Source: Rhizobium sp. CC-YZS058
GTDB taxonomy: Bacteria > Pseudomonadota > Alphaproteobacteria > Rhizobiales > Rhizobiaceae
NCBI RefSeq assembly: GCF_034720595.1
Contig: NZ_JAYESJ010000001.1
Coordinates: forward strand, 2,630,001-2,694,000
Length of the DNA: 64,000 bases
Direction: 5' to 3'
Each line of letters starts with the position of its first letter. The first letter of the stretch is position 1. Position numbers and translations under genes: made by a program. The notes under the pieces are model-generated. The model saw only the letters and a program-made list of their open reading frames with translations. It ran no database searches and was not told the origin of the DNA. Of the stretch, positions 44,721-53,415 are shown one piece after another.

Positions 44721-44975
44721 GCCAGGGCCTGCCCGGCCCTGCCCCGGCTCGTCCAGGGAACATAGGGCGCCGGCTTCGGTTCCAAGAGCCGGACGATTGC
44801 CTGTGCCGCGCGCCCCCCCGGCCGGCTCCGGCGGCGGGAGGAACGGCCCCGAGCGGCGTGTCGAGCCGGAAGCGCGCCCGGTTGGCGCGGCGGGCGAAGT
44901 CCCGGCCGGCGCGGCGTGGCCGGCTTGGCCGCCCGGCGGCGGGGTGGGAGCAGCGGCCTGTTTGCGCTGCAGCAT
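44646..44975 (-). CDS. possible low-complexity protein with DPxx repeats
   Basis: 109 codons rich in Pro, Gly, Ala and Arg, ending in the tetrapeptide repeats DPDE-DPNQ-NLGQ-DLGR-DPG encoded by the 12-bp tandem repeat. A good ribosome site, GGAAGGA, precedes the ATG at 44975. No family is recognised. It could also be a chance open frame in GC-rich repeats; the long overlapping frames here argue for caution. Confidence 0.3.
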   Translation of the reverse strand: MLQRKQAAAPTPPPGGQAGHAAPAGTSPAAPTGRASGSTRRSGPFLPPPEPAGGARGTGNRPALGTEAGALCSLDEPGQGRAGPGRKPGPDPDEDPNQNLGQDLGRDPG

Positions 44976-45304
44976 CTTTCCTTCCGTCTCGCTTCGTCCT
45001 AGCTTCCTGGTCCAGGCTGTGTGCCATGGGCGTCGGCGAAGCTGGCGGTGCGGCGGCGGCCCGGTTCAAGGGCAGGCGGATCGTCCGTCCGGTGGCGGCG
45101 TCTTCCGCCACTCTTCGTGGCCGCTCGCCCCGTTGCTTCTCTCGGGCTTCGGCTCTCGTCTCTGGCCGGATCCTCCGGCCCTTGTCCTCTTCCGGGCCAT
45201 TCGGCCCCTGTCCTCTTCCGGGCCATTCGGCCCTTTGTCTTTTCTCCGGGCCGTCCGGCCCCGAGCGTCCCTGGTGAGGGATCTTGCAAGTGAAGGATGT
45301 CTTG
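44976..45304. other. low-complexity intergenic stretch
   Basis: GC-rich, repetitive sequence before the aldo/keto reductase gene, with no convincing gene. It holds a 26-bp tandem repeat (45183-45262) described separately. Promoter elements of the aldo/keto reductase must be in the last 100 bases but are not recognisable. Confidence 0.45.
45183..45262. repeat. three copies of a 26-bp tandem repeat
   Basis: Unit TGTCCTCTTCCGGGCCATTC plus GGCCCC at 45183-45208 and 45209-45234 (nearly identical), and a diverged third copy to about 45262. Each contains a GGGCC(AT)TCGGCCC dyad, so the block can form a row of small hairpins just upstream of the aldo/keto reductase gene. Confidence 0.75.
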
Positions 45305-46300
45305 ATGAAGACCACCCGTCTCGGCCGCACCGGCCTTGAAGTGTCCGCCCTCTGCCTCGGCTGCATGACCTATGGCGTGCCCGAGCGCGGCAATCACAGC
45401 TGGACGCTGCCGGAGGAAGAAAGCCGGCCGCTGATCCGCCAGGCGCTGGAGCGCGGCATCACCTTCTTCGACACGGCCAACAGCTATTCCGACGGCACCT
45501 CGGAGGAGATCGTCGGGCGGGCGCTCAAGGAATTCGCCCGGCGCGACGAGATCGTGCTTGCCACCAAGGTGTTCTTTCCGCTGGGCCCCCATGGCGCCAA
45601 GCCGCAGCCGAACATGGCCGGGCTTTCGCGCAAGGCGATCTTCCAGTCGATCGATGCCAGCCTCCGGCGGCTCGGCACCGACTATGTCGATCTCTACCAG
45701 ATCCACCGCTGGGATTACCAAACCCCGATCGAGGAAACGCTGGAAGCGCTGCATGATGTGGTGAAGGCCGGCAAGGCGCGCTATATCGGCGCCTCCTCCA
45801 TGTATGCCTGGCAGTTCGCCAAGGCGCTCGCCGTGTCCGAGCGGCATGGCTGGAAGCGCTTCGTCAGCATGCAGAACCACCTGAACCTGCTCTACCGGGA
45901 GGAGGAGCGCGAAATGCTGCCGCTCTGCGCCGACCAGGGCATCGGCGTCATTCCCTGGAGCCCGCTTGCCCGCGGCCGGCTGACCCGCGCGCAGGAGGAA
46001 ACGACGACGCGCGGCGAGACCGACACCGTCACCCGCGCGCTCTACACCGCCACGGCCGAGGCCGACCGGCAGGTGATCGAGGCCGTCGGCGCCGTGGCGG
46101 CCGAACGCGGCGTGCCACGCGCGCAGGTCGCGCTCGCCTGGCTCCTGTCCAAGCCCGGCATCACCGCCCCGATCATCGGCGCCTCCAGGCCCGGCCATCT
46201 CGACGATGCCATCGCCGCCCTCGCGCTGACCTTGAGCGAGGAGGAACGCCAGCGGCTGGAGGCCCCCTATGTGCCCCACGCGGTCGCGGGCTTCAGCTAA
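45305..46300 (+). CDS. aldo/keto reductase (YajO-like)
   Basis: 331 residues, cytoplasmic. AKR barrel with Asp in TFFDTANSYSDGTSEE, Tyr in the same stretch, Lys in VLATKVF and His in LYQIHRWDYQTP. The C-terminal cofactor loop APIIGASRPGHLDDAIAAL is family-normal. It differs from the other reductase in the window (DkgB-like); this one is of the AKR11/12-type with an ASSM motif after the His. AAGGA precedes the ATG by about 7 nt. The substrate is unknown. Confidence 0.88.
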   Translation: MKTTRLGRTGLEVSALCLGCMTYGVPERGNHSWTLPEEESRPLIRQALERGITFFDTANSYSDGTSEEIVGRALKEFARRDEIVLATKVFFPLGPHGAKPQPNMAGLSRKAIFQSIDASLRRLGTDYVDLYQIHRWDYQTPIEETLEALHDVVKAGKARYIGASSMYAWQFAKALAVSERHGWKRFVSMQNHLNLLYREEEREMLPLCADQGIGVIPWSPLARGRLTRAQEETTTRGETDTVTRALYTATAEADRQVIEAVGAVAAERGVPRAQVALAWLLSKPGITAPIIGASRPGHLDDAIAALALTLSEEERQRLEAPYVPHAVAGFS

Positions 46301-46566
46301 GGCTTGTCCATCCGACCCGTGGCTCCTTCGGCGCGAGACGATGCGGGGAAACGAGCGCATGGAGCATCCCCAGTGATCCCTTGATCGCTGGGATGCTTCA
46401 AGCCCTGCCCCCCGCCGAGGCTTCCGGCCCTTCTCAGCGAAGGGCGCACAGGCATCGGTCCATCGGCCTCTTGGGCCACCAATTCGCCGCATTGGCGGCG
46501 TTCTCGCTCACGGGCGGCGGTTTTGCCTCCGCCTTTTCTCGTTCTTCAGGTCAGGATCCGACGTCG

Positions 46567-47820
46567 ATGGTGCTTTCCGACTGTCTCGCCCGCGTGCAGG
46601 AGGGGGCTTCCGGCCTTTCGCGCGCCCCCGCCGCAGCGCCGCCTGCGCAGACGGCGGCAGCGGATGGGCGGGACGGTGAAGCGGAGGCGCTGATCGCCAC
46701 GCGGCTGGTGCTCCACTGCCCCGGCTTCGAGCCGCTCGATGCGAAGGCCCACCGCGCCCGCTATGTCCGCGCCGCCCGGCAGAGCGCCGCCGTTCACGGC
46801 CTCGCCGTTGAGGCTGGTCCGCTAGAGCCCGAAGGCAGCGCCTCGGCCTTCACCGTCACCTGCCGGACGCCGGAGGGCGCGGCGGTGACGAGCCGCATCG
46901 TGCTCTTCGACCATGCGGCCCTCGTGGCGCGGCTGACCCGCCGGCCCTTGGCGCGGCGACTGGCCGCGGGCGCGCTCAGCGCGGCGCGGGTGGTGGGCGA
47001 AGGCGGGCTTGCCGGCTATCTGCGCCATGGCTGGCGCTTCGCTCTGTTCTTCCTCTTCCCCTTCCTTCTGGTCACGCTGATGCTTGCGGCCAGCGGGCTC
47101 GCCGCCGCTTTGCCGGTCCTCTTCGGCTTCTCCTCCGTCCATCTTGCCTGGAGCGGGCCCTTGGCCCTGTTGCTTTTCACCCATGTCCTGCTGCCGCTCG
47201 GCAGTCCCTTGCACACGCTGCTGCTCTTTGCCGATTGGGAAATGGCCGTGGCCGTGGCCCGCCAGGACAGCGCCCCGGTCAATGCCTGGCTGGACCAGGC
47301 CTTCGAAACCGCGCGCGGTGCGATCGAGAAAGCCGGTGCGGTGGACGAGATCGTCGTCAGCGGCCACAGCATGGGCGCCAGCATCGCCGCCCTGCTGCTC
47401 GGCCGGCTGATCGAGCGGGACCCGGCGCGGCTCGTTGCCGCGCGGCTCGCCATGGTCACGCTCGGCAGCGCCATCCTGCAATGCGCGCTGCTGCGCTCGG
47501 CCGTACGGCTGCGCGCCGATGTCGGCCGCATCGCCCGCCATCCCGGCCTCGTCTGGGTGGATGTCCAGTGCCTGACCGACCCGATCCACTTTTACAAGGC
47601 GCCGGTCGTGGCGCTTTGCGGCCACCCGGATGCCCCGGCCGCCTCGATCCTGCAACTGCGGCTGAAACAGGTGCTGACGCCGGAGCGCTACCGGCGGATC
47701 CGCTTGAGCTTCCTGCGCGTTCACCGGCAATATGTGCTGGGGCCGGATCGCCCCGGCCGCTTCGATTTCACGCGGCTGACCGCCGGCCCCCGCCCCGCAG
47801 AAAGCCTGCGGGAGCGCTGA
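46567..47820 (+). CDS. membrane alpha/beta-hydrolase fold protein
   Basis: About 417 residues. Two close hydrophobic helices (FALFFLFPFLLVTLMLAASGL and AWSGPLALLLFTHVLLPLG, about residues 155-215) separate an N-terminal soluble part from a hydrolase domain whose nucleophile elbow GHSMGAS (about residue 265) is that of lipases and esterases. Asp and His of a triad are not assigned. The start is uncertain: ATG 46567 follows only a weak AGG; frames extend upstream to 46381. Function unknown; perhaps membrane-lipid or carbohydrate ester hydrolysis. Confidence 0.65.
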   Translation: MVLSDCLARVQEGASGLSRAPAAAPPAQTAAADGRDGEAEALIATRLVLHCPGFEPLDAKAHRARYVRAARQSAAVHGLAVEAGPLEPEGSASAFTVTCRTPEGAAVTSRIVLFDHAALVARLTRRPLARRLAAGALSAARVVGEGGLAGYLRHGWRFALFFLFPFLLVTLMLAASGLAAALPVLFGFSSVHLAWSGPLALLLFTHVLLPLGSPLHTLLLFADWEMAVAVARQDSAPVNAWLDQAFETARGAIEKAGAVDEIVVSGHSMGASIAALLLGRLIERDPARLVAARLAMVTLGSAILQCALLRSAVRLRADVGRIARHPGLVWVDVQCLTDPIHFYKAPVVALCGHPDAPAASILQLRLKQVLTPERYRRIRLSFLRVHRQYVLGPDRPGRFDFTRLTAGPRPAESLRER

Positions 47821-47918
47821 GCCCGGCGATTAAGACTTTCTTCATGCTTTTGCGGCCATCGCCCTAATTTGGTCCCCATGCTCCCGTTGTTCGGCTGCGA
47901 CGAACAGGATGAGCCGAG

Positions 47919-49202
47919 ATGATGCAGCTGCTGCCGACCTGGAACGAGGTTGCCCCCCGCAAGCGCCACCGCGCCAAAGGCCGCGATGCGGCGCGGCTCG
48001 CCATGCTCGGCCTGTTCATCCTGGCGCCGCTCTCGGCCATCGCGCTGAGCAGCCTGCCCGACCCCACCCGCCGCCAGCACGCGGCCGAGGCAGAGACTGC
48101 GGAGGCGAAGGCGGCAGAGGCCCGGTCCAGCGAGGCTCACACCGCCGAAGCCGCTCCGGAAACGCTGGTGGCGCTCGCCGACCCCGCCTCGCCTCCCGCC
48201 GAGGCCGGCGGCGACGACACGGCCCTGCCGGACACCCCGAACTCTGAGAGCCCAGCCGCGCAAACTCCGGCCGCGCAGGCTGCGCCTTCGCCGGCTGAGG
48301 CGACGGCCGCCGAAGAGGACCTGCCGGGCGACACAGCCGCGCCGACACCGGGCCCCGCGGCAAAGCCCGCTGCCGGGACCGCCGTTCCGGCCAAGCCGGA
48401 AGGCTCTGCGGACCAGAGCGAAACCGCCGCCCGCACAGCACCGGCAACGGCCCCATCGCCCAGGGCCACGCCCGGAGAAGACCTGTCCCCGACAGCCGCC
48501 CGCGCGATCGAGCCGAACACGCGACCGGCCGACACGGCGCAGGCCCCCCTCGCCGACGAGGGCGCCCGGCAGCTTGCTCTGGCCGATCCGCAGGCAGAGG
48601 CGGGTCTTGCTGCTGGCGGAGCCCCCCGCCCCGCGCCGTCGGCGCAGGCGGCGAATGAGGCCGCGCGTCTGCCGGATCTCGTCGCGCCGCCGCTGCCGGA
48701 GGTCGTGCCCGTGCCCCGCCCGCGACCCGTTCTCCGCCGCGTGGCGCGTGGCGATGACGCCGTGCCGGACATGCGCGTCTGGCGCCCGGCCGGCGAAGAG
48801 GACTATGCGCCCGCGCCAAGGTCCTCCGCCCGCGCCGCCCATCGCGCAGCGGACGCCTATGGCCGCCCGCCCGCCCCCGGCGCGCCGCTCGTGGATGCCT
48901 ATGCTGATCCGCCCGAGGCCTATCCGCCGCTTCCGCCCGAGGCCTACGCACCTCTCCCGCCGGAGGCCTATGCCCGCCGCCGCCCGGTCCGCGAACTGCC
49001 GCCGGTGCCCATTCCACCGCGTGGCGTGCCCTATGAGGACGAGGTGATCGTCGAAGGCCCGGTTTCGCCCCCCGGCAGCCGCATCCTCGATCTCGCCACC
49101 TCCCCCTTCCGCCAAGCCACCCGCCTCCTCGCCCCGCAGCCTCGGGAGGTGGACGAGTGGGGCAGCGATCGGCGATATGTCGAGGAACAACCGGGCTGGT
49201 GA
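47919..49202 (+). CDS. Ala/Pro-rich inner-membrane-anchored hypothetical protein
   Basis: 427 residues. A basic cytoplasmic N-terminus (RKRHRAKGRDAARLA) and a single hydrophobic helix (MLGLFILAPLSAIALSSL, about 29-46) lead to a long Ala/Pro/Glu-rich tail (45-260), tetrad Tyr/Pro motifs (PPEAYPPLPPEAYAPLPPEAYARRR, about 330-355) and a C-terminal Arg-rich domain. The composition is that of periplasm-spanning or flexible linkers. No family is recognised. Start ATG 47919 or 47922. Confidence 0.55.
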   Translation: MMQLLPTWNEVAPRKRHRAKGRDAARLAMLGLFILAPLSAIALSSLPDPTRRQHAAEAETAEAKAAEARSSEAHTAEAAPETLVALADPASPPAEAGGDDTALPDTPNSESPAAQTPAAQAAPSPAEATAAEEDLPGDTAAPTPGPAAKPAAGTAVPAKPEGSADQSETAARTAPATAPSPRATPGEDLSPTAARAIEPNTRPADTAQAPLADEGARQLALADPQAEAGLAAGGAPRPAPSAQAANEAARLPDLVAPPLPEVVPVPRPRPVLRRVARGDDAVPDMRVWRPAGEEDYAPAPRSSARAAHRAADAYGRPPAPGAPLVDAYADPPEAYPPLPPEAYAPLPPEAYARRRPVRELPPVPIPPRGVPYEDEVIVEGPVSPPGSRILDLATSPFRQATRLLAPQPREVDEWGSDRRYVEEQPGW

Positions 49203-49236
49203 GGCAGGAGCAAAGACCTGCCAGGCTCTGTCCGTT

Positions 49237-50238
49237 TCAGGCCTGACGACCCATGGCAACCCGCAGACTTTGGATGACCGACCGCAAGGTGCTCCTGCGC
49301 TGCGGAAAGGCATCGACCAAATTCTGCGTTTCGAACGCTCCATCCGGTGTCGCGACGAGCCAGCCCGGCAGGGGTGCATGAAAGAACGGGTGATAGATCA
49401 CCTGGGCGTGCGGATTGAGCACGGCACCGACATAGCTGAAGCAGGAAATGCTGGTGACGATAATGTCCGCCGTGGCGATGCGAGCAAAGGACTCCACCGC
49501 CGGCTCATCGAAGCGCAGGCGCAGCCCTTTGATGTTCTCGATTTCGTCAAAAGCATCGTCCTCGGGCTCGAACTGGAAATCCTCGGTCAGGTTGTAAGTG
49601 CCGCGATCGCTTTTTCCGACCGTGAATTTCTGCGCCCGCTCGGAATGCACCTCGATCAGATGTGGTAGGCCTGCCTTTTGCAGGGCGCGGCGCAGCTGAT
49701 GAATGACGCCGATGTAATAGCTGTTCGGGATGAGCCGGTTCCGCTCGAGAACATGGATGTCCCCTCGCCGAATGTGCACGGCCACGCGAAGCGGTCGCTT
49801 TCCATCCCAGCGATATGCCGGACCTGCAAAAGGTGCGACATCAGAAACCGCGCGCCAGAGATGCGTATTGGAATCAAGAACCGGGTGCGGGTGGGTGATG
49901 CGAACGACAAGCGGCGCGGCGCGATCGCGCGCCTGCGCCTTCAGTGCGGTCTCGAAGCCCGGTTGAGGATCCGGCAGGTCGATGACCTCGGCATCGGCCG
50001 GCCAGGCCGCGTCCGAGGGGATGGCACAGAGCGCGTTGAATTGATCAGCAAGCGTATCGGTAAAACTTTGCGTTCGCAAAGCCTGAAGGCCCTGATTATC
50101 GAGCCGCCAGAGCGGCGAATGGAGGTAGCCAAAGCCGAATTGGCGCGCGAGGCAATAGATCCCGTAGATGCGATAGAGCTGGGCGCCGGCTCCATCCGTA
50201 TGGGCACGATTGTTATAGGTCAGGAAGATCGGACTCAT
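49237..50238 (-). CDS. fucosyltransferase-like glycosyltransferase
   Basis: 333 residues. Motif VAVHIRRGDI (His155-Ile-Arg-Arg-Gly-Asp160) is the GDP-binding HxRRGD of the GT11/GT23/NodZ-like fucosyltransferases, and the N-terminus SPIFLTYNNRAHTDGAGAQLYRIYGIYCLARQFG is of the same general kind (a G-A-Q-L-nucleotide loop). The C-terminal half (IATADIIVTSISCFSYVGAVLNPHAQVIYHPF) is conserved in the class. ATG 50238 follows GGAAGG at 11 nt; upstream extension is not family-like. It may use GDP-fucose or GDP-colitose made by the locus at 54.7-58 kb. Confidence 0.78.
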   Translation of the reverse strand: MSPIFLTYNNRAHTDGAGAQLYRIYGIYCLARQFGFGYLHSPLWRLDNQGLQALRTQSFTDTLADQFNALCAIPSDAAWPADAEVIDLPDPQPGFETALKAQARDRAAPLVVRITHPHPVLDSNTHLWRAVSDVAPFAGPAYRWDGKRPLRVAVHIRRGDIHVLERNRLIPNSYYIGVIHQLRRALQKAGLPHLIEVHSERAQKFTVGKSDRGTYNLTEDFQFEPEDDAFDEIENIKGLRLRFDEPAVESFARIATADIIVTSISCFSYVGAVLNPHAQVIYHPFFHAPLPGWLVATPDGAFETQNLVDAFPQRRSTLRSVIQSLRVAMGRQA

Positions 50239-50421
50239 GGGCACGCTGCCTTCCGTTGGAGATTTGCGAGTATCCTCGGCACGGCAGAGCACGGGGTTGT
50301 GCGCAGGATAGTCCCGGTTTAGCCTTCGGTCAGGCTCGCAGGCAAGGCGGCTGCGCTTATCCGCGAACGACATCGTGCGAAAGCCGCTGTCCACACCGCG
50401 AAACGGCTCACCCCACAAACG

Positions 50422-50447
50422 AAAAAACCCCGCCGGAGCGGGGTTTT
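50422..50447 (-). terminator. terminator of tRNA-Pro
   Basis: Perfect 10-bp stem AAAACCCCGC/GCGGGGTTTT with a CGGA loop, ending in a T-run on the minus strand, 5 nt after the tRNA 3' end. Also symmetric enough to work for the plus strand. Confidence 0.85.
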
Positions 50448-50451
50448 CGGC

Positions 50452-50528
50452 TGGTCGGAGTGGAGTGATTCGAACACTCGACCCCCACGTCCCGAACGTG
50501 GTGCGCTACCAGACTGCGCTACACTCCG
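50452..50528 (-). tRNA. tRNA-Pro (anticodon CGG)
   Basis: 77 nt with encoded CCA. Acceptor CGGAGTG/CACTCCG, D-arm GCGC...GCGC, anticodon stem CCACG with loop TTCGGGA (anticodon CGG), T-arm GAGTG TTCGAAT CACTC. All stems pair perfectly. It is read leftward with its own terminator. Confidence 0.97.
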
Positions 50529-50800
50529 TGACCAGCGGCGCCTCTATAGAACAGGGATTTCCTTTCCACAAGCGGTAAAACACGAAAAAACGGATGATGC
50601 GGCAGCGGCTTGTGGATGGGCGGTAGAGACTTTCGGCAACGCTTGCGTTTTTAATCGGTGAAGGCCGGTGCGGTCGATGGTCAGGCGGCGGGTTTGGCGC
50701 TAGAGGGCAAGGGACGGTGGAATGGGCTGCGCCTTGCCGGCGCCCTATCTCTGGCCGCCCCCTTTTCTTTTCAGTCTCCGATCATCGAGGAACGATGCTT

Positions 50801-51211
50801 ATGACGCCGCGGATTGTCACCGCCCCTTCCCTTCTCCTGGCTCTCGGCCTGGCCCTTTCCGGCTGCACCACGATCAGCCCTGCCGCCAACCCGATCGAAA
50901 GCCGCTGGAACGGCCAGCCGGCCGGCACCTTCTTCGCCCAGTTCGGCCCGCCGATCAGCGATGTGCAGAGCGGCGACAGCACGCTTTACACCTGGAAGGG
51001 CGGCTACCGCACGCGCCGCGTCGAGGTGACGCCGGTGAAGGGCGAGCCCAAGACCAAGCGCGCCACCCGCACCGAGCGCCTGAGCTGCAGCGTGCAGCTG
51101 ACCGTCGGCAGCGATTACGTGATCCGCTCGATCCGCACCGTTTCCGACATCAAGCGCGCCGGCGGGCCCAGCTGGTGCGAAGAGTTCCTGGCCGGCGCCA
51201 AGGGCGCCTGA
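50801..51211 (+). CDS. small lipoprotein
   Basis: 136 residues: MTPRIVTAPSLLLALGLALSGCTTIS, a lipoprotein signal with lipobox LSGC (Cys22 of this start). The mature domain has FFAQFGPPISDVQSGDSTLYTWKGG and two further Cys residues (SCSVQLTV, WCEEFLAG) that could form a disulfide. Function unknown; such proteins resemble the SmpA/OmlA-like BamE-type fold only loosely. GAGG is 10 nt before the ATG at 50801; the ATG at 50795 is also possible. It follows the tRNA on the other strand. Confidence 0.72.
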   Translation: MTPRIVTAPSLLLALGLALSGCTTISPAANPIESRWNGQPAGTFFAQFGPPISDVQSGDSTLYTWKGGYRTRRVEVTPVKGEPKTKRATRTERLSCSVQLTVGSDYVIRSIRTVSDIKRAGGPSWCEEFLAGAKGA

Positions 51212-51422
51212 GGGCGAGACCAAACGGTCCGGCGCGCCCCTTCGCCGGACCGTTCGCCGCCCCGCCATCTATGCGGGAGCGGACACTCGGGCGCAGCCAA
51301 GCCCGCCGTTTTTCTGATCAAGCACCTGCCCGGACGGCAATGGCAAAGGGGGCGCGGCGCTCTATCTCTCGCCTTTGTGGATGCCGCGCCCGGCCGGGCG
51401 GCGGCCGGCGACAGGGACGAGC

Positions 51423-52688
51423 GTGACGATCGACCAGAACGAGCTTTCTGCCGCCGAGGATACGGCGATCCGCCAGCGCGGGCGCGGCGTCGCCCTGAAG
51501 CGCGTCGGCTACGAGGCCCGGCGCAACCTTTTGCCGATCACGCTGGCCGTCGTCATCACGGTCGGCGCGCTGATCGGCTTCTCGCTGTGGATCTCCGACA
51601 AGGCGCAGAATGCCGATGCCGCGGTCAACCACACGGTGCGCAACCACCAGCTCCTTTCGGTCGTCCAGTCGCTGCTGCAGGATGCCGAGATCGGTCAGCG
51701 CGGCTATATTTTGACCGGCGACCCGTTCTACCTCGAGCCCTATGATCGCGCGCTCTCCGAGATCGATGCGGCGATCAGCGATCTGGAGAGCAATGTTGCC
51801 GACAACAGCGTGCAGATCGCCAATGTGGCGGTGCTGCGGTCGCTGATTGTGCAGAAACTGTCCGAACTGCGCCAGAGCGTGCAGCGACGGCGCGAGGGCG
51901 ACCAGGCCGGCGCGCTGGCCGTGCTGAAGACCGGCCAGGGCAAGGTGCTGATGGACGGCGTGCGCGATGTGCTGGCGCGCATGCGGGCGGAGGAAGACCG
52001 GCTGATGGAGGGCCGCGCCGAGCAGGCCAGCCGCGCCGGCTTCATCATGGAAATGATGGTCATCGGCCTGTCGCTGGTGGCAGCGGCGGTGGGGCTGACC
52101 ATGCTGCATATCGCGCTGCGCCGCGCGCGCTCGGCAGAGGCGGCCCGCGACGAGCTTCTCTCCCGGCTGGACCGCAAGCTGCTCGCCATCCTGGCCGCCG
52201 ATATTGTCGGCTATTCGCGGCTGATGGAAGGCAACGAGACGGTGACGCTCGACCGCCTGCGCCATGTGCGGGAGCTGGTCGATCCGATCATCGTCGAGCA
52301 CCAGGGCACGATCGTCAACACGGCGGGCGACAGCGTTCTGGCCGCGTTCGCCAGCGCGCTTTCGGCCATCGACTGTGCGCTGGAAATCCAGGCCTGCATG
52401 GAACGGGACAACCGGGAGCTTGCGGAAAACGACCGTCTCTTGTTCCGCATCGGCCTCAATGTCGGCGATGTCATCGTGCGCAACGGCGATGTGTTCGGCG
52501 ATACGGTCAATGTCGCCGCCCGGCTGGAAGCGCTCGCCAATCCCGGCGGCATCTGTATCTCCCGCACGGTGCGCGACCATATTCGCAAGCAGCGCGATCT
52601 CGGCTTCGACGATCTGGGCTTTCAGACCCTGAAGAACATCGCCCACCCGATCAGCGCCTTCCGCGTGCGCCCCGCCCGCGAGGCCTGA
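51423..52688 (+). CDS. CHASE3-linked class III adenylate cyclase
   Basis: 421 residues. An N-terminal hydrophobic helix (NLLPITLAVVITVGALIGFSLWI) and a second near residue 230 bracket a periplasmic CHASE3 domain (NHQLLSVVQSLLQDAEIGQRGYILTGDPFYLEPY). A class III cyclase domain follows: LAILAADIVGYSRLMEGNE with metal Asp, VDPIIVEHQGTIVNTAGDSVLAAFAS and FGDTVNVAARLEALANPGGICIS. The Asp/Asn/Arg set looks complete, so it should make cAMP. The start is GTG at 51423 with GGGACGA upstream; longer starts lack support. Confidence 0.88.
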   Translation: MTIDQNELSAAEDTAIRQRGRGVALKRVGYEARRNLLPITLAVVITVGALIGFSLWISDKAQNADAAVNHTVRNHQLLSVVQSLLQDAEIGQRGYILTGDPFYLEPYDRALSEIDAAISDLESNVADNSVQIANVAVLRSLIVQKLSELRQSVQRRREGDQAGALAVLKTGQGKVLMDGVRDVLARMRAEEDRLMEGRAEQASRAGFIMEMMVIGLSLVAAAVGLTMLHIALRRARSAEAARDELLSRLDRKLLAILAADIVGYSRLMEGNETVTLDRLRHVRELVDPIIVEHQGTIVNTAGDSVLAAFASALSAIDCALEIQACMERDNRELAENDRLLFRIGLNVGDVIVRNGDVFGDTVNVAARLEALANPGGICISRTVRDHIRKQRDLGFDDLGFQTLKNIAHPISAFRVRPAREA

Positions 52689-52711
52689 CGCGCAGAGCCT
52701 CAGGCGCCCTC

Positions 52712-53320
52712 TCAAACCGCCCAAAGCAGCTGCACGGCGATGGCTGTCATGGTTAAGGCGATCAGCCCGTCCAGCACCCGCCAGGCGAGCGGGCGAGCAA
52801 AGAGCGGCCTGAGCAGCCGGGCGCCATAGCCGAAGGAAAAGAAGAACAGCGTGGAGCCGGTGATGGCGCCGGCCGCGAAGGAATATTCCGCGCCTGGGAA
52901 ACGGGTGGCGATGGTGCCGATCAGCACGACCGTGTCGAGATAGACATGCGGATTGAGCCAGGTGATGGCGAGGCAGGTCGCGAGCGTGGTTGCCAGACTG
53001 GCCGGCGGTGCCGCAGCGACCCGCAAGGCAGCATCGGAACGGAAGGCGGAGAGGAGGCTGCGCGCCGCATAGACCAGCAGGAAGGCCGCGCCGCCGAGCC
53101 GCATGGCCGGATCAAGCCAGGGGAGAAGCGCGCTGACCGCACCGAGCGCCGTGACACCGAGCAAGATTAGGATCGCATCCGACAGGGCGCAGGCGAGACA
53201 GACGGCCAGCACATGCTGGCCGATCAGCCCCTGGCGGAGAAGAAAGGCATTCTGCGCGCCGATCGCGACGATGAGGCTGAGACCCATCATCAGGCCGGTC
53301 AGATAGATCGAAAGGGTCAC
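52712..53320 (-). CDS. LysE/ArgO-type amino-acid exporter
   Basis: 202 residues, six hydrophobic segments, inner membrane. The N-terminus after the GTG start at 53320 reads VTLSIYLTGLMMGLSLIVAIGAQNAFLLRQGL, with the PxGAQNAFVLRQG-type signature of ArgO/LysE exporters of arginine or lysine. GGAG lies 8 nt upstream of the GTG; an ATG at 53371 would add a poor leader. It is divergent from an ArgP-like regulator, its usual partner. Confidence 0.88.
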   Translation of the reverse strand: MTLSIYLTGLMMGLSLIVAIGAQNAFLLRQGLIGQHVLAVCLACALSDAILILLGVTALGAVSALLPWLDPAMRLGGAAFLLVYAARSLLSAFRSDAALRVAAAPPASLATTLATCLAITWLNPHVYLDTVVLIGTIATRFPGAEYSFAAGAITGSTLFFFSFGYGARLLRPLFARPLAWRVLDGLIALTMTAIAVQLLWAV

Positions 53321-53415
53321 GGGGCGTCTCCACAGGCTTGCGAGACCGTCGGATAGATCGCACAGTCGCATTAGGCCAGTTAAACCTGCTAATGCCGATG
53401 AAGCGGAGCTAAACC

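Noticed and set aside
44698..46492. Minus-strand frames of 220 and 497 codons over the repeat block and the aldo/keto reductase
   Set aside because: Low complexity; the sense strand carries a clear aldo/keto reductase.
50452..50528. tRNA-Pro as an attachment site of an integrated island
   Set aside because: No integrase and no second copy of the tRNA 3' end nearby; the AT-rich insert at 41.8 kb is not at this tRNA.
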